Below the pieces are notes generated by a model. It ran no database searches. It was given only the letters and a program-made list of their open reading frames with translations, and was not told where the DNA came from. Made by a program: the position numbers and the translations under genes. From the NCBI GenBank assembly GCA_020284085.1, contig JACEVL010000062.1, positions 310,001 through 374,000 of the forward strand: a DNA stretch of 64,000 bases. Reading direction: 5' to 3'. Source of the stretch: Aporrectodea caliginosa. Lineage: Eukaryota; Annelida; Clitellata; Crassiclitellata; Lumbricidae. Shown here piece by piece: positions 11,801-21,440 of this stretch (its first letter is position 1; the number at the start of each line of letters is the position of its first letter).

Positions 11801-13032
11801 AACTAGTCATAAATATAGGAATACTTGACATGTTCGGGGGCTTTGAGCGACCTCAGGATAACATTTTAAAATTCTGATAAAAATATTTATAAACAACGAA
11901 TGAATGGAACAATGGGAAAAACTTGAGTAAGGGTGTTTTCTGCGATGTATCATATTTCAGGACACCCTAATACGCACGCATGCATAAATACATAGCCTAG
12001 ATGCATAAACAAATACACACACAAACATAAAATACAGATTTTATATGTAATGCATAGCCTACACAAATGCATACTTACATGCATTAACACATACATGTAC
12101 ATACATAGGCCTACATTTACTACTGCTTTCGTTCCCTTGCTTTACTTACACGAAAGTTTTTTCCGAATTAATATCGTGCTATTATTTTTAACCTAGAAAT
12201 CGTCGACTTGAAGACAGATCCGAAGTTACTTCTGACAATCAAGAGAAATACAGCAGGAAAAACTTACGCAGGAATCTATGCATTGGCGGTTTTAGCTGAT
12301 GAAATATTTGCTGTAATTACGATGAACTCGGAAGTTGAAGTTTACAACAGGACCGGCCTTCAGTTTCAACGAAGTTTTACGGTTGATAATTTAAAAGAAC
12401 CGCGAGATATCGTATCCTGTTCTAGAAACAATTGCTTGTATATAATTGATGGTAAACCTCTTGGCCAGCCAATGGAAATCTTGAGGGTCGATATAAATGG
12501 AAATATCTTAAAGAAAGTCTGGCAAGGAAACGATTGGGGTCGATTGTCTGTTACCGATGAATCGAATCTCATATTAGCCGTCTTGGATAAAAGTAAGTTA
12601 TTGGAAATCACTCCAGATGGACAACTGCTTCGTGAGATCATGCTTACTGTACCCAAACCTTGGCAAGCGGTTAAATTGACTGGTGACCGTTTTGTGGTGG
12701 TCTACAGTCGATATCCCGGAGGCGGAATCTGCTTGGTAAATGACAAAGGAAAAGTGTTGATGTCGACTGCTCATGAAGCGTTGAAAAGTGGAGCTTTCCT
12801 TCCTATCAACGTAGCAATAAACAAAGATGGTTCATTATTGGTAGCTGACGAAGATGGTGGTCGAATCCTGTTACTGACATCGACTTTGAAATATCAGAGA
12901 GAATTTATATCTAAGAAGCACGGATTGGAACAGCCAAAAAGGTTATTCGTTGATGAGCCGAATGGTCGCCTGCTTGTCTGTGACAACAAATTGAATGGTG
13001 GACAGATATTGGTGTTTGACATTACTGGGTAA
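896..13032 (+). CDS. CARD-CARD-coiled coil-NHL-like propeller protein, seven exons
   Basis: Seven exons, 896-992, 2891-3166, 5906-6205, 7944-8248, 8588-8735, 10833-11645 and 12197-13032, all have GT/AG borders. Their phases (1,1,1,0,1,1) join into one open frame of 924 residues. Order: short N-terminus; CARD 1 (about 34-118); CARD 2 (about 140-222); Pro/Lys/Ser-rich linker (226-326); unassigned segment (327-376); coiled coil (about 385-635); NHL/TRIM-type beta-propeller (about 655-924). Known of the families: CARDs assemble homotypically in death-fold and inflammasome-like signalling, and NHL propellers bind protein or RNA. Inferred: a cytosolic immune or cell-death adaptor or sensor, resembling a TRIM-NHL protein with CARDs in place of the RING and B-boxes. 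No RING, B-box, NB-ARC or caspase domain is seen. The start is the first ATG of an exon with a good donor; an upstream 5' UTR exon is possible. Exon structure is read by eye without transcripts. Confidence 0.8.
1348..1595 (+). mobile_element. tRNA-derived SINE with LINE-like 3' tail
   Basis: In intron 1 of the CARD gene. A tRNA-like head (1348-1428) has an A-box-like TGTGGTGTAGGG and a B box GGTTCGAATCC. After a body, the 3' end carries GAGCGCCTCTGAGTAG and GAAGGGCGCTATA, the same terminal hairpin as the LINE near 31.4 kb, then a short TACA tail. Not a tRNA gene: no clean cloverleaf, and it has SINE body and tail. Confidence 0.75.
1891..2740 (+). mobile_element. Candidate solo LTR in intron 1
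   Basis: The ~850 base segment begins TGTGCCGCCC and ends GTTCCGTTACA, so it has TG...CA ends. It has GC-rich parts unlike the surrounding AT-rich DNA and an AATAAA at about 2533 followed by GTGTTAAACCC, as in many Gypsy LTRs. No target duplication is visible at these borders. The 5' border could instead be the TGTTGGCGCG at about 1849. Confidence 0.35.
2891..3166 (+). CDS. CARD gene exon 2: first CARD
   Basis: 276 bases, symmetric phase 1-1, after acceptor TTTATTATAG and before donor A|GTAAGT. The peptide has the CARD pattern: an amphipathic helix (VIQSKYNQLVSN), the LTPKELEHI helix, a leucine pair in EELLSII, then a Phe-containing helix (YECFLALIK) and a closing helix ending YQMLV. A death domain is less likely because the LTxxExExI pattern is typical of CARDs. 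Confidence 0.75.
3590..3837 (+). pseudogene. Mariner-type transposase N-terminal remnant
   Basis: Frames joined by small shifts read FSAEDKILI-like, then KGYGARRLITEFPMKNW, GVSKLLKR, a TGSVA-like segment, then NINAVEEPVLSQDD. This is the N-terminal DNA-binding region of mariner-like transposases. Stops and frame changes make it non-functional, and the DDE/D catalytic part is absent. Confidence 0.6.
4040..5035 (-). pseudogene. hAT transposase 5' fragment with BED zinc finger
   Basis: On the minus strand, FNDDLKAEFSFLSSSATDG (about 5030-4970) is followed, across the MITE at 4511-4961, by AFCNICKSTISVAHGGRSD and NDHIATKKHK. This is a BED-type finger, C-x2-C ... H-x4-H. Then come AAAEGTYAYHTVCHNQSF and an EPKFTCARTKTTEAI stretch typical of hAT transposases. 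The frame is broken and the RNase H-fold catalytic and dimerisation regions are missing. Confidence 0.65.
4511..4961. mobile_element. MITE with about 120-bp inverted repeats
   Basis: Begins CACAGTATAAATAATTATAA and ends with the inverted equivalent. The arms include GCACTGGCTACGGAACCGTCC and the tandem motif ACCGTCCGGACGGT. A 7-bp repeat ATACTAC flanks it (4504-4510 and 4962-4968). The unpaired core carries GTTAGGGTCAGGGTTAGG. No coding capacity. It sits inside the hAT transposase remnant. Confidence 0.7.
5803..5890. repeat. (TA)n microsatellite
   Basis: Nearly pure TA dinucleotide repeat immediately 5' of the acceptor of CARD-gene exon 3. Length variation here could affect the polypyrimidine or branch-point region, since only about 20 bases separate it from the AG. 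Confidence 0.9.
5906..6205 (+). CDS. CARD gene exon 3: second CARD
   Basis: 300 bases, symmetric phase 1-1, after acceptor TTAATTCCAG and before donor G|GTATAA. The peptide repeats the CARD pattern: LSENLNTETGL, then the LTVREKERI helix, ELLLGLLSKK and FDTFLEALEELGQ. It is divergent from the first CARD, so the pair is not a recent exon duplication. Confidence 0.75.
6630..6960. repeat. Diverged ~80-bp tandem repeat in intron 3
   Basis: About four units share AACCTGGTTATTGCA, GAAACTTCCCTGTAGTT and ATGCAAGAATCACATATGT, with increasing divergence toward 6950. No coding frame. Related AACCTGGTTATTGCA-like motifs recur at 7560 and 43550-43700. Confidence 0.7.
7022..7205. repeat. Near-perfect hairpin inverted repeat
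   Basis: Arms of about 70 bases (7022-7091 and 7134-7205) around a ~42-base loop. The left arm has GCCACTAGATGGAGACCATTG and its complement lies in the right arm. Probably a small MITE. If transcribed within the CARD pre-mRNA it would fold into a long stem. Confidence 0.75.
7208..7340. mobile_element. Partial hAT-type terminus
   Basis: AGGGCTGCCAACCGTCCCGG followed by repeated GTCCCGGAAT motifs resembles the end of widespread hAT elements. No matching opposite terminus is seen downstream, so this is a truncated copy. Confidence 0.4.
7944..8248 (+). CDS. CARD gene exon 4: Pro/Lys-rich linker
   Basis: 305 bases entering in phase 1 and leaving in phase 0. The acceptor at 7941-7943 was chosen over the AG at 7919-7920 because only it keeps the frame with exon 3. 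The encoded peptide is rich in Pro, Lys, Ser and Thr, with SKPIPPPKPD near its end, and is probably disordered. The donor is AGG|GTATAA. Confidence 0.6.
8588..8735 (+). CDS. CARD gene exon 5: unassigned segment
   Basis: 148 bases follow acceptor TATTCTTAG and end at CAAG|GTAACA. The frame is open only in the phase required (0 in, 1 out), giving TEGVTLQSKVKRLEPHLK and a hydrophobic VTSVSLLHFV stretch. The domain is not recognised. It is found by frame logic, not homology. Confidence 0.5.
9374..10616. mobile_element. Non-autonomous hAT-type element in intron 5
   Basis: The ends CAGTGGCGTACCG and CGTACGCCTTTG are imperfect inverted repeats, followed inward on both sides by CCCCGGGCGGCA. The element is flanked by a perfect 8-bp duplication GACGGTAT (9366-9373 and 10617-10624). 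The 1.24 kb interior is AT-rich with no transposase frame recognised. Confidence 0.8.
10688..10768. repeat. (TTG)n microsatellite
   Basis: Interrupted TTG/CTG trinucleotide repeat in intron 5 just upstream of exon 6. The leucine run it encodes in one frame is not a gene. Confidence 0.85.
10833..11645 (+). CDS. CARD gene exon 6: long coiled coil
   Basis: 813 bases, symmetric phase 1-1, after acceptor TTTCCTTTTAAG and before donor AAAG|GTAGGC. It encodes about 270 residues dominated by Glu, Lys, Leu and Gln with heptad-like spacing and no proline for long stretches (for example EEKINKLKTDIHNEKAK), so a long coiled coil is likely. It should drive oligomerisation. Confidence 0.75.
12197..13032 (+). 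CDS. CARD gene exon 7: NHL-like beta-propeller and stop
   Basis: 836 bases after acceptor TTTTTAACCTAG, ending in TAA at 13030. The 277 residues hold at least five propeller-like repeats, each with a strand ending in a hydrophobic run and a following Asp/Asn-Gly turn, such as VDINGNILKK, ITPDGQLLRE, NKDGSLLVADEDGGRILLL and DEPNGRLLVCDN. This is the style of NHL/TRIM2-like propellers. The whole blade set sits in one exon. Confidence 0.75.
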
Positions 13033-15233
13033 AGCAAACATTATATAGACTAAAACTGAAATTCGTTTTTTAATTTTTGAGCTACTGTAGGCCTATTTAC
13101 CTGTGATATAGTGCTTCACTTCGATATAATGCCATTTGCAAATATTTACATGACTGTGTTGAAACAACCAGATATGAAGCATAGATACTTTAGAGCTAAT
13201 TCTAGAGTCGGCGTGCTTACGTTTTCATGCAAGGCGGATGTCGTTTCGTGATTTTCCTTATAGATAGCCATCATTTCTAAGAATCGCCTTTATCCAAAGA
13301 TCATTGTCGTTCTTTTCTATTCTCCTATTCCTCCTTTCTTACGGACTTCGGTTCTTGCAAGCTAAATATTTGAAGCCAGTCATTTTCATAGTTCTTGGAA
13401 CAGACGAAAATGTCTCTGTCTCTAAATTCCTGCAGTGGGAAAATGTAATCTTCTGTCTCCGCAATTTGGAAAACGCTTTAGGTACAAGTTGTAATAACTC
13501 GACCTAAAATACGCCAGCATTTTCATGGCCATTAGATGGGACTCATGCTGGAATGTGGATTCTATAGGGGGTCTATGCGGACGTACTAGCAGAGTAGATG
13601 TCTTAAAATCACCATGGACATTAGACATACATAAATGATCTAACGTATCTGTGGTCGAAATGGTCCGTGCTATAAAGGAAATGAGTATTTACGTTGGGGC
13701 TGAGAGGACTAGACATTTGTGCGATCGAATTATATGTGTACCTAGTCGTCTTCTAGGCACTGTCACAAATGTTGCAAAAAGTATGAGAGCTTGTTGGCCA
13801 AGGCAATTGCAAAATTCTCGATTTCAAGCACCTCACATTCTTACTGAAATTGTAGCACTTATTTCCAATTATCTGATCGAAGGGTGTGGTTTAAAACATG
13901 TTATAGGCCAACCTTGCACAAGGTATTGGATGACAGTTAGCTATTCTATCTTTCCAGTTTACTGACCCAACAGATTCAGAAATCATTTCATCATCATTGC
14001 GGTCCATGGGCTCATTGCCCGTTGGTGTCAATTGCATGTTTCACCATCCATCTCCATTTGTCTCTCTTCTGCGCCATTCTGCTAAGTTTGTGGATTTCCA
14101 TTTCGCACCAGTCTGCGACGTCATCCAGCCATTCCCTGCACGGCCTTCCCATAACCCCGTTTCCGTCCATCATCCCGAAGATGACCTGTTCGTCAGATTC
14201 AGAAATATTGCACTCAAATTTAGGAGACTTTGGCCTTTGTATACATCAAACACGAAAAGTGCATTGGAAGCTCATCTTTGGTCGGTATGATAATTATTTG
14301 GCATGGTATGCCGAGGGGTGCTTTCGGTCCATTTCGCCTCAACACCGAGCCCATCAAAATGGCGGCCATTGTGCTACTACTATGTCAGTCAGTGTTGCAT
14401 GCATTATTGCTGTCTAAGTACCTCGCGCTAAAGTCTGTGACTATGTCCATCTGTATGCATCTGTTTATCAGACTTCTTGAATAATTAGCATAGTTATATT
14501 TGACTGTTTTGCTGTGGATTTGTGTCTTCGCGTCTGGGTGTATGTATTGGTACAATCCGTTTTGTGTGTCTATGTGTGTCAGTGTCTGTCATTGTCGCCA
14601 CCGAACTTAAGAGCTGCGATCGCTTGGCAAACACTGCCTCTGGGAAGAGCCAGCTTGTTGCTAGGAGCAACAATCCCACTCACTCCCAACTCTTTCCCTC
14701 TGCCCGTCGTTCGCTCGGAGGATGGTCAGTCTCTCTCTCGGCAGATATTTGCTCTCATGCAGCAGCGCCGCAGCCCTATAGCTTCGTCGGTCTGACATTA
14801 TCTCCATCTCTCCCCCGCCTGACTATCTCCGTTCAACGGAGTCTGTCGCGCGTAACACTAGCATCATCATCATCATCATCGTCGTCATCATCATCATCGT
14901 CATCGTCATCCATAGCATCAGCAGCAGAATAAGAAGTAGAACAGCCTAGACCAGTCGTTGGTGGCGGCTTTGGTGGAAATTCTGACGGAGGAGAATTAAT
15001 GTTCAGTGTTCAGTGTTGCGCTCGTCTCTCTGATCTCCTCTCGGAACCGGAACGGAACAGCAAGGAACACGACCGGAACCAAGCGAGTACAGAAAGAGAC
15101 GCTTCAGGCTAATTCTTGACGGTGACAGCGGTTGAGTTTCGGCGCATATGCACACTGCTTAGGAAAACGAATTGTAAGTGTCAATGTGTCTGGACGTGTT
15201 GTTTAGTCTGTATGTATATAAAAATTATATATA
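13033..15233. other. Intergenic region, no gene recognised
   Basis: The 3' flank of the CARD gene. Open stretches near 13650-13965 and 14500-14930 match nothing known. A (CAT)n tract lies at about 14860-14915. GC-richer sequence at 14940-15180 ends in a donor-like TTGTAAGTG and might be a 5' UTR or promoter segment, but this is weak. Confidence 0.4.
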
Positions 15234-15448
15234 CAGGGTGGGCCAGTAGGAATGCAAGTAATTTGAATGGATATAACTTGAACAATTGTTATCCGAACAT
15301 CGTGCCCAATATACTAAATTGAAAGTAATCATGCACTCTACTAGTGTGTCAAATCTTGCACTGATATACGGCACCGTTGTTATAAAATTTCCGTGCCGCG
15401 CACACCTCTCAATTTTGAAAGTAAATATTAAAAACATCAAGGCGCCGC

Positions 15449-15833
15449 TCACGGAAGAGGATAGAATTTTAATCCGACTTTAAGAGCAGAAAAAGGATAT
15501 AATGCACATCAGATGATGATAGAATTCCCTTCTAGAAAATGGAATAAATACGCTCTATATCGATTGATTAAACCATCAACTCCATGCAAACGTTAGCTTT
15601 AAGCGTGAGGTTGCGCCTGCTCGGCTTCTGAAGGGCAGGAAGCACTTCTCGCAGTGTGATGGTGTCGTTGGCTGTTTCAAAGATTGGAAAGACGGCGCCT
15701 TTCTTTGTTACTCCAAAGGCTAAGGTGAACAGCGTTTATTACTGCGATGAAGTACTCGCAAGAGGACTGCTGCGTGATATTCGCCAACTGTCTGGAGTTG
15801 ATGGTTACATCTTTCAGCAAGCTGGAGCGCCGG
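15449..15833 (+). pseudogene. Mariner-type transposase, N-terminal and central pieces
   Basis: EEDRILIR, then after a one-base shift LRAEKGYNAHQMMIEFPSRK (N-terminal region). An internal deletion leads to MVSLAVSKIGKTAPFFV, YYCDEVLARGLL and FQQAGAP. Relatives carry a catalytic Asp in the QQDGAP motif; here it is Ala. The frame ends where the foldback element begins. Confidence 0.7.
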
Positions 15834-15994
15834 TGTAGTAGGCTGAATAGACTCCCCCTTTTAAACACTCCGGAGTCTATTTATCCTAGGTTTTATTGAC
15901 TCGTAGAGTTAATTCTTACTAGGAATAACTGACCGGTGGAGTGTATTGTTACTAGGACTAAAACACTCCTGTTGGTGAATAGACACTCCAGTGG

Positions 15995-17218
15995 AGTTTA
16001 TTTTTCCTAGGACAAATTGACTGGGGAGTTAATTCTTCCTAGGACATATTGACTGGGGAGTTAATTCTCCCTAGGACGTATTGACTGGGGGAGTTAATTC
16101 TTCCTAGAACAAATTGACTGGGGGAGTTAATTCTTCCTAAGACATATTGACTGGGGGAGTTAATTCTTGCTAGGACAAATTGACTGGGGAGTTAATTCTT
16201 CCTAAAACAAATTGACTGGGGAGTAATTCTTCCTAGGACAAATTGACTAGGGGAGTTAATTCTTCCTAGCACATATTGACTGGGGGAGTTAATTCTTCCT
16301 AGGGCAAATTGACTGGAGGAGTTAATTCTTCCTAGGACAAATTGACTAGAGGAGTTAATTCTTCCTAGGACATATTGACTGGGGGAGTTAATTCTTCCTA
16401 GGACAAATTGACTGGGGAGTTAATTCTTCCTAGGACATATTGACTGGGGAGTTAATTCTTCCTAGGACAAATTGACTGGGGAGTTAATTCCTCCTAGGAC
16501 ATATTGACTGGGGAGTTAATTCTTCCTAGGACAAATTGACTGGGGAGTTAATTCTTCCTAGGACAAATTGACTGGGGAGTTAATTCTTCCTAGGACAAAT
16601 TGACTGGGGAGTTAATTCTTCCTATGACAAATTGACTGGGGAGTTAATTCTTCCTAGGACAAATTGACTGGGGGAGTTAATTCTTCCTAGGACAAATTGA
16701 CTGGGGAGTTAATTCTTCCTAGAACATATTGACTGGGGAGTTAATTATTCCTAGGACAAATTGACTGGGGGAGTTAATTCTTCCTAGGACATATTGACTG
16801 GGGGAGTTAATTCTTCCTAGGACAAATTGACTGGGGAGTTAATTCTTCCTAGGACATATTGACTGGGGATTAATTCTTCCTAGGACAAATTGACTGGGGG
16901 AGTTAATTCTTCCTAGGACAAATTGACTGGGGAGTTAATTCTTCCTAGGACAAATTGACTGGGGAGTTAATTCTTCCTAGGACAAATTGACTGGGGAGTT
17001 AATTCTTCCTAGAACATATTGACTGGGGAGTTAATTATTCCTAGGACAAATTGACTGGGGGAGTTAATTCTTCCTAGGACATATTGACTGGGAAGTTAAT
17101 TCTTCCTAGGACATATTGACTGGGGAGTTAATTCTTCCTAGGACATTTTGACTGGGGAGTTATTTCTTCCTGGGACCAAATAACTTGTGGAGTTAATTCT
17201 TCCTAGGACAAATTGTAA
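15995..17218 (+). repeat. ~32-bp minisatellite array, left foldback arm
   Basis: About 38 units of the form GACAAATTGACTGGGGAG followed by TTAATTCTTCCTAG, varying by ACAAAT/ACATAT and by 4 or 5 G. No unique spacers separate the units, so this is not CRISPR-like. Confidence 0.9.
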
Positions 17219-17249
17219 CTGTAATTACGACCATTAATATAGCGTCGTT

Positions 17250-17560
17250 GGTATCAAGCTACTTCTAGAACGCTGTCAGTGCAAATGTTAGTGCTTGTGA
17301 TTAAGTAATAAGTGCATTTTAAACTGTTTTTTGAAAATGGATAAACTTTTGGTTTCCTGAATGGGTGCAGGAAGACTGTTCCAGGCACGTGGACCAGCGA
17401 CCCGAAAGGCTCGATCACCAGCTTTGGTTTTAGTGGCTGGCAAAATAACATCAGCGGACTTTGATGATCGCAGCCGCGACCTATTGACATTGTCCGAAAT
17501 GGGCCTGATCTTTTGTGTGCCAGGTAACCTGGTGCGCAGTTATTCATGGGGCAGAAAATT
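17250..17560 (-). pseudogene. LINE reverse transcriptase 3' fragment
   Basis: On the minus strand: KTKAGDRAFRVAGPRAWNSL followed by IQETKSLSIFKKQFKMHL. This is the C-terminal signature of CR1/L2-like LINE ORF2. Lies between the arms of the foldback element. Confidence 0.65.
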
Positions 17561-17751
17561 CTTCCTAGGACAAATTCAATGAAGGAGTTGATTCTTCCTG
17601 GAACCAAATGACTTGTGGAGCTGATTCTTCCTATATGACTAATTGAATGGCGTAGTCTTAGATAAGAAGTATCTTCGGTGTAGGACCAAATAACAACGAA
17701 GAAAACTCCTCCAAACGAAAACAGTCAAATACCGGCTATACAGTGATAATG

Positions 17752-18030
<279 letters not shown>

Positions 18031-18256
18031 ATATTCTTTATTGAAACAATCCGGTTGACAAACGCAACCGGTTACAGTGTACAGCTATGCAATTGAAACA
18101 ATCCACAGGAATACAAATGACAGAAGACTTAAACCTTAACTACTAACAGAACAGACAGCCTGCAATACACGGCACTAATAGCAGCCTACAAAGCATGTCC
18201 GCCTACGGGCTCGATCTCTATACCTCTCGCTCTCTATACCAGTGTGTTATCCAATG

Positions 18257-18449
18257 GGTAAACATTTAGAATCGGAGTGCGTAGGTTTCGTGGGTGTCGG
18301 TTAGGGTGAGGTTAGGCGTCGTGAGTGTCGGTTAGGGTCAGGGTTAGGGTTAGTGTCGTCATTAGAAAACATGGTACCTTCCTCGCAGCATGCCAAAAGA
18401 TACTGTGAAACGCCAGTAAACCTACGCACCCCGATACTAAATGTTCACC
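18257..18449. mobile_element. Small MITE inside the foldback element
   Basis: Inverted ends of about 35 bases (GGTAAACATTTAGAATCGG against the complement ending ACTAAATGTTCACC). The core carries GTTAGGGTCAGGGTTAGG, also seen in the MITE at 4511-4961. A target duplication is not evident. Confidence 0.6.
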
Positions 18450-18464
18450 TCAATTTGTCCTAGG

Positions 18465-19195
18465 AAGAATCAACTCCACAAGTCATTTCGTCCCAAGAAG
18501 GATCAACTCCCCAGTCAATTTGTCCTAGGAAGAATTAACTCCCCAGTCAATATGTCCTAGGACGAATTAACTCCCCAGTCAATATGTCCTAGGAAGAATC
18601 AACTCCACAAGTCATTTGGTCCCAAGAAGGATCAACTCCCCAGTCAATTTGTCCTAGGAAGAATTAACTCCCCCAGTCAATATGACCTAGGAAGAATTAA
18701 CTCCCCAGTCAATATGACCTAGGAAGAATTAACTCTTCCAGTCAATTTGTCCTACTAAGAATTAACTCCCCAGTCAATATGACCTAGGAAGAATTAACTC
18801 CCCAGTCAATATGTCCTAGGAAGAATTAACTCCCCAGTCAATTTGTCCTAGGAAGAATTAACTCCCCAGTCAATATGTCCAAGGAAGAATTAACTCCCCA
18901 GTCAATATATCCTAGGAAGAATTAACTCCCCAGTCAATTTGTCCTAGGAAGAATTAACTCCCAGTCGATATGTCTTAGGAAGAATTAACTCCCCCCGTCA
19001 ATATATCCTAGGAAGAATTAACTCCCCAGTCAATTTGTCCTAGAAAGAATTAACTCCCCAGTCAATTTGTCCTAGGAAGAATTAACTCCCCAGTCAATAT
19101 GACCTAGGAAGAATTAACTCCCCAGTCAATATGACCTAGGAAGAATTAACTCCCCAGTCAATTCATCCTAGGAAGACTCAACTCCATAGGTTATT
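18465..19195 (-). repeat. ~32-bp minisatellite array, right foldback arm
   Basis: About 23 units of the complement (GAAGAATTAACTCCCCAGTC then AATATGTCCTAG). Shorter than the left arm, so the arms have expanded or contracted independently. Confidence 0.9.
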
Positions 19196-19347
19196 TTGTC
19201 CTATCTTAAACGAAAACACTGCCGGAGTGTTTATTCGCTGGGTGGAGTGTTTTTGTCCTAGTATAGATTAACTCTGGAGTCATAATATACTAGGATAAAA
19301 ACACCCCCGGAGTATTTTCATACAGTGAGTGCATTCAGCCTCCTACA

Positions 19348-19625
19348 CCGGCGCATCGTTCACGTCATACGGTTGCCTATCTGAACGCTAACGTGCCAGA
19401 GTTAATTGAACCGGAGAACTGGCCACCGAACAGTCCGGATTTAAATCCGGATGACTATTTGATCTGGGGTTGTCGTCAGCAACAGTTACTGATCTATCGT
19501 GAACCGATACGTAACGTTGAACATTTGAAAGAAGTGATTCTTTGCTGCTGGGCTGAGATAACCCGATCAGTGGTCGTCTCGTGTTGATGCAGTCATTAAA
19601 GCACGTGGTGGACATAGGCCTATTG
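19348..19625 (+). pseudogene. Mariner-type transposase, C-terminal piece
   Basis: Resumes exactly after the foldback with AHRSRHTVAYLNANV, then ENWPPNSPDLNPDDYLIW, which contains the last acidic catalytic motif region. HLKEVILCCWAEI and a shifted KARGGH end follow. It continues the piece ending at 15833, showing that the foldback was inserted into an already formed transposase gene. Confidence 0.75.
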
Positions 19626-20049
19626 AGTATTTGTTTGACTGATGGTAAATTCACTCAAGATATTAATTGTTAGTACTAAGTGATTGTTTAGAATTGACAT
19701 CTTCAGTTTCAGACTTTTATGTTTTCTTGCAGTTTTATGGCAAGAAAATGGCACATCGAATATTAATAGCATTATCTCAAAAAGTTGTAATAGTATCTCG
19801 TAGATATTTTGCAGAATGATAACATAGATAATTATCTTCAAACTGATATATTGTACAAGTCTATCAGATAAAAATTGTTCAAGTTATAAGGCGTCAAAGT
19901 TCTTGAATTCCTACTGGCCCACCCTGTATATATGCTGTTAGGAAGTCTAGCCATGGCGTTACTTTTGCTGGCTTAATCAGCAGCTATAATCAGTCACCCA
20001 GACAACTTGCATTCTTACTAAATACTCTTACAATTATGTCAGCTGGGTC

Positions 20050-20278
20050 GGCGATCGTTGCGTTTGGCTATGAGATATGCCATGTCACGCTGTCGCAATT
20101 CAAGTCGAGCCAATAGTGCTTTATCATGTGTTGGACCGTACTCCTGGGGCAGTTTTTCACTGCATTTACGTACTACTGCATTTGATATTGTGCAGCATAC
20201 CTTTGCTAAGCATCTTAAAATGCACTTGTTTAAATCTGCTAGATCGATATAGGTTCAGCAGCGCTTTTGTGAGGTATT
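20050..20278 (+). pseudogene. LINE reverse transcriptase 3' fragment
   Basis: Reads ANSALSCVGPYSWGSFSLHL and FDIVQHTFAKHLKMHLFK, the C-terminal end of CR1/L2-like ORF2. A degenerate GCGC...GCGCTATTATA tail follows. Confidence 0.65.
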
Positions 20279-21067
20279 AAAAATGCGCTATTATAAGTGT
20301 CCTTGTAATATTATACATAAATGCACATATACTTACATACATGCTTACATACATGCCTACATACCATACCGAGCTACATACAGACATACGTAGAGCTACA
20401 TACATACCTACAGTACATACGTAGGCCTACTTCGAGTCTTCGCCTAGAGGTCGTCTTTATAAAGATGCCTATAAAAAGAATACTATAAATTGAAATGCGT
20501 TTGGGAAAAATTCTGTGCACTAAATGAATGACTTTGCTTCGTGCACTGGAAGAAAAGATGAATGTCAACCTTTAACGTTAATGTACTGTGGTCTATAATA
20601 GTTAAACAAATGTTGAAACAAAACAATTAATTCTACACCAACAAAATAACATCATCGCCCGTATTTCACAGCATTTTGCCTGTTAATGATGATAGGATGC
20701 ATTGGATGTAAGATTGTTGAAGGTGAGAACATATTAATGCCCTTCAGATTCAATCCATCGAAATTCCATCTATATCTCCTCCAACAGAATAAGGTTTCCT
20801 GATTGGCACTATATGAATTAAGATAATTGCGGCTTAGATGCCATTAGCATATTCCGATAATAGCAATTTGAAAGATTCCGTCGCCCCATATTTGTTTTTC
20901 CATGATCATGGAGGTAATGATGACTATGATGGTGATGGTGATGATGGTAGTGATTGCGATGTGATTATGATGTTGATTGTGACCTTGATGATTATTATAG
21001 TATAATTTTTGAAGGCGATGTATATTCATAAACTGACGGTAAAACGATGATGATGATGATCAATCAA

Positions 21068-21300
21068 TCAATCAGTCAAAATATATATAGCTTCATTCAG
21101 GATCCCTATTCAGAGGCATTCGGGACCCAGACCATGCGAAAAAAGTCTTCAGCAGATGGTGAAACACAGAACAATTTGGGATGTGTCGTATAGAGCTAAG
21201 GGAATCCCGTTCCAGGTTGTTGGACCAACTACAGAGAAGGAACGGCTCTGCATTGTCGCAGGGCGGGCGAATGGGACCGACAGGTCATTGTGATTGATGA
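21068..21300 (-). pseudogene. LINE reverse transcriptase 3' fragment with (GATT)n-type tail
   Basis: On the minus strand: RSFSVVGPTTWNGIPLAL, then a degenerate hairpin tail (GCCTCTGAATAGGGATCCTG) and a TTGATTGATTG tail at 21058-21075. Confidence 0.6.
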
Positions 21301-21317
21301 AGTGATTGTGATGAATG

Positions 21318-21337
21318 CATGATGATGATGATGAATC

Positions 21338-21408
<71 letters not shown>

Positions 21409-21440
21409 CGATGACGATGACGATGACGATGATGATGACA
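21318..21440. repeat. (GAT)n microsatellite
   Basis: GAT/GAC trinucleotide repeat, pure for about 80 bases and then alternating GAC. Confidence 0.9.

Noticed and set aside
12366..12656. Minus-strand frame over the propeller exon
   Set aside because: Shadow of the plus-strand propeller coding sequence.
13651..13965. 104-codon plus-strand frame
   Set aside because: No domain, splice context or coding bias recognised.
15995..17218. Regular ~32-bp repeats resembling a CRISPR array
   Set aside because: The units are directly contiguous with no unique spacers, the array recurs inverted at 18.5-19.2 kb, and the DNA is eukaryotic. It is a minisatellite.
18297..18352. Interstitial telomere
   Set aside because: Only a few degenerate TTAGGG-like units, within MITE inverted repeats and repeated in another MITE; not a telomeric array.
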